From positions 1 to 5,274 of the forward strand of contig JBGOUJ010000554.1 in assembly GCA_041477005.1 (NCBI GenBank): a stretch of 5,274 nucleotides of DNA, read 5' to 3'. The translations under genes were made by a program, and so were the position numbers. The stretch comes from JBGOUJ01 sp041477005 (GTDB lineage: Bacteria > Acidobacteriota > Terriglobia > Bryobacterales > JACQDG01). Below, piece after piece: positions 4,752 to 5,274 of the stretch; within the stretch, counting starts at the first letter, position 1, and the number at the start of each line of letters is the position of its first letter. The notes beneath the pieces were generated by a model that ran no database searches, was not told the DNA's origin, and saw only the letters and a program-made list of their open reading frames with translations.

Positions 4752-5274
4752 ATGAAACATCAACCGATCGACCGGCACGAAAACGATCCGCGAAGCGGCG
4801 CCGGGGTGGTGACAGCCACTGCCCGCCGGAAGGCTTTCAGGCTTGTGACTCTGCTGCTCGGCCTCGCGCTTGGGCTGGCCCCGCTGCCCGCACAGTCGCC
4901 CAGGAACTTCCTGCAGCGTGCTTTTGGCACCGCTTCCCCCGACCAGCAGCCCTTGTTGGGTCCTCTCGCGCCCGGCTTCAGCCTGACCGTCGCCAGCCGG
5001 GAGTTCGACGTGCAACGGACAGGCCAGGCGAATGTCGCGCGCCTGGGGCTCGCGGGAATCCCGCTCCATTTCGAAGTGCGCTACGAGCGCCAGGCGGGCA
5101 TCGACCTTTACCGCGTCCGGCAGGCGCCGGACTCGGAGCTTCGCGGCGAGCAGGTCCGGTTCGATTGGAGGTTCCCGGAAAGTTACAACGAGTCGATGAC
5201 CTTCGATACCGGGGCGCTGCAAGGCCAGCCGCTCTACCTGCCCGACGGAAAAATCCCCGACAATCAATTCACCA
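4752..5274 (+). CDS. N-terminal part of an exported protein of unknown function, 3' truncated
   Basis: The frame is open from ATG 4752 to the window end (174 codons, no stop). AGGTGAT at 4745-4751, an exact match to the extended anti-Shine-Dalgarno complement, abuts the ATG, though slightly close. The first 27 residues are polar and include A-R-R-K, then a hydrophobic stretch (about 29-45) ends in P-L-P-A-Q-S, a good Sec cleavage site. The unusually long polar leader means GTG 4806 or 4809 could be the real start, giving a conventional signal peptide, but neither has a good Shine-Dalgarno. The mature part looks like a soluble beta-rich domain (S-L-T-V-A-S-R-E-F-D-V, then I-P-L-H-F-E-V-R-Y-E-R, then V-R-F-D-W-R-F-P-E-S-Y). 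I do not recognise the family. High third-position GC supports coding in this frame over the long antisense frame at 4569-5267. It lies 83 bp after the small secreted protein gene and may be co-transcribed with it. Confidence 0.72.
   Translation, partial: MKHQPIDRHENDPRSGAGVVTATARRKAFRLVTLLLGLALGLAPLPAQSPRNFLQRAFGTASPDQQPLLGPLAPGFSLTVASREFDVQRTGQANVARLGLAGIPLHFEVRYERQAGIDLYRVRQAPDSELRGEQVRFDWRFPESYNESMTFDTGALQGQPLYLPDGKIPDNQFT

Noticed and set aside
4569..5267. 232-codon minus-strand open frame near the right edge
   Set aside because: The plus-strand frame from 4752 has a Shine-Dalgarno, a signal peptide and better codon use; the minus frame also runs across the small secreted protein gene.

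Overview
The window is GC-rich and densely coded. Its 5' edge holds the C-terminal part of a protein ending in the 'Solibacter usitatus C-terminal' type domain (TIGR03437-like), a module expanded in Acidobacteriota, especially Solibacter/Bryobacter relatives. Together with several exported proteins, a multiheme c-type cytochrome and a Tat-like leader, this suggests a Gram-negative (diderm) acidobacterium. That is inference from family knowledge; the window has no rRNA or other phylogenetic marker.

Left half, plus strand (1-2303): three closely spaced co-directional genes. They are the tail of the Solibacter-type surface protein, a minimal polysaccharide export protein (Poly_export plus one SLBB domain), and an exported protein of outer-membrane beta-barrel type. 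The last two form a plausible envelope pair for exopolysaccharide secretion, as seen in EPS and exosortase-type loci, but no glycosyltransferase, chain-length regulator or exosortase follows. Both gene junctions carry a short direct duplication covering the upstream stop codon.

Middle, minus strand (2451-4213): a two-gene operon with an ATGA overlap. The first gene encodes an FMN-dependent alpha-hydroxy-acid dehydrogenase with a twin-arginine-type N terminus. The second encodes an exported cytochrome with four CXXCH haem motifs. I read this as a periplasmic flavoprotein plus multihaem electron acceptor, a two-protein analogue of flavocytochrome b2. The dehydrogenase keeps the catalytic His, Arg, Lys and Asp but lacks the usual active-site Tyr after the Q-L position. 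The cytochrome reading frame may be broken near its 3' end.

Right part, plus strand (4378-5274): a small secreted proline-rich protein with internal KPF/FKPQV repeats, preceded by a near-perfect Shine-Dalgarno and divergent from the redox operon. It is followed by the start of an unrecognised exported protein that runs off the window. The 164-bp divergent intergenic region carries a candidate promoter for the redox operon and short tandem repeats that could be regulatory.

The convergent gap 2304-2450 has no convincing terminator. I found no tRNA, rRNA, CRISPR array or insertion sequence. The most notable candidate system is the exported dehydrogenase/tetrahaem cytochrome pair with its divergent small secreted protein.
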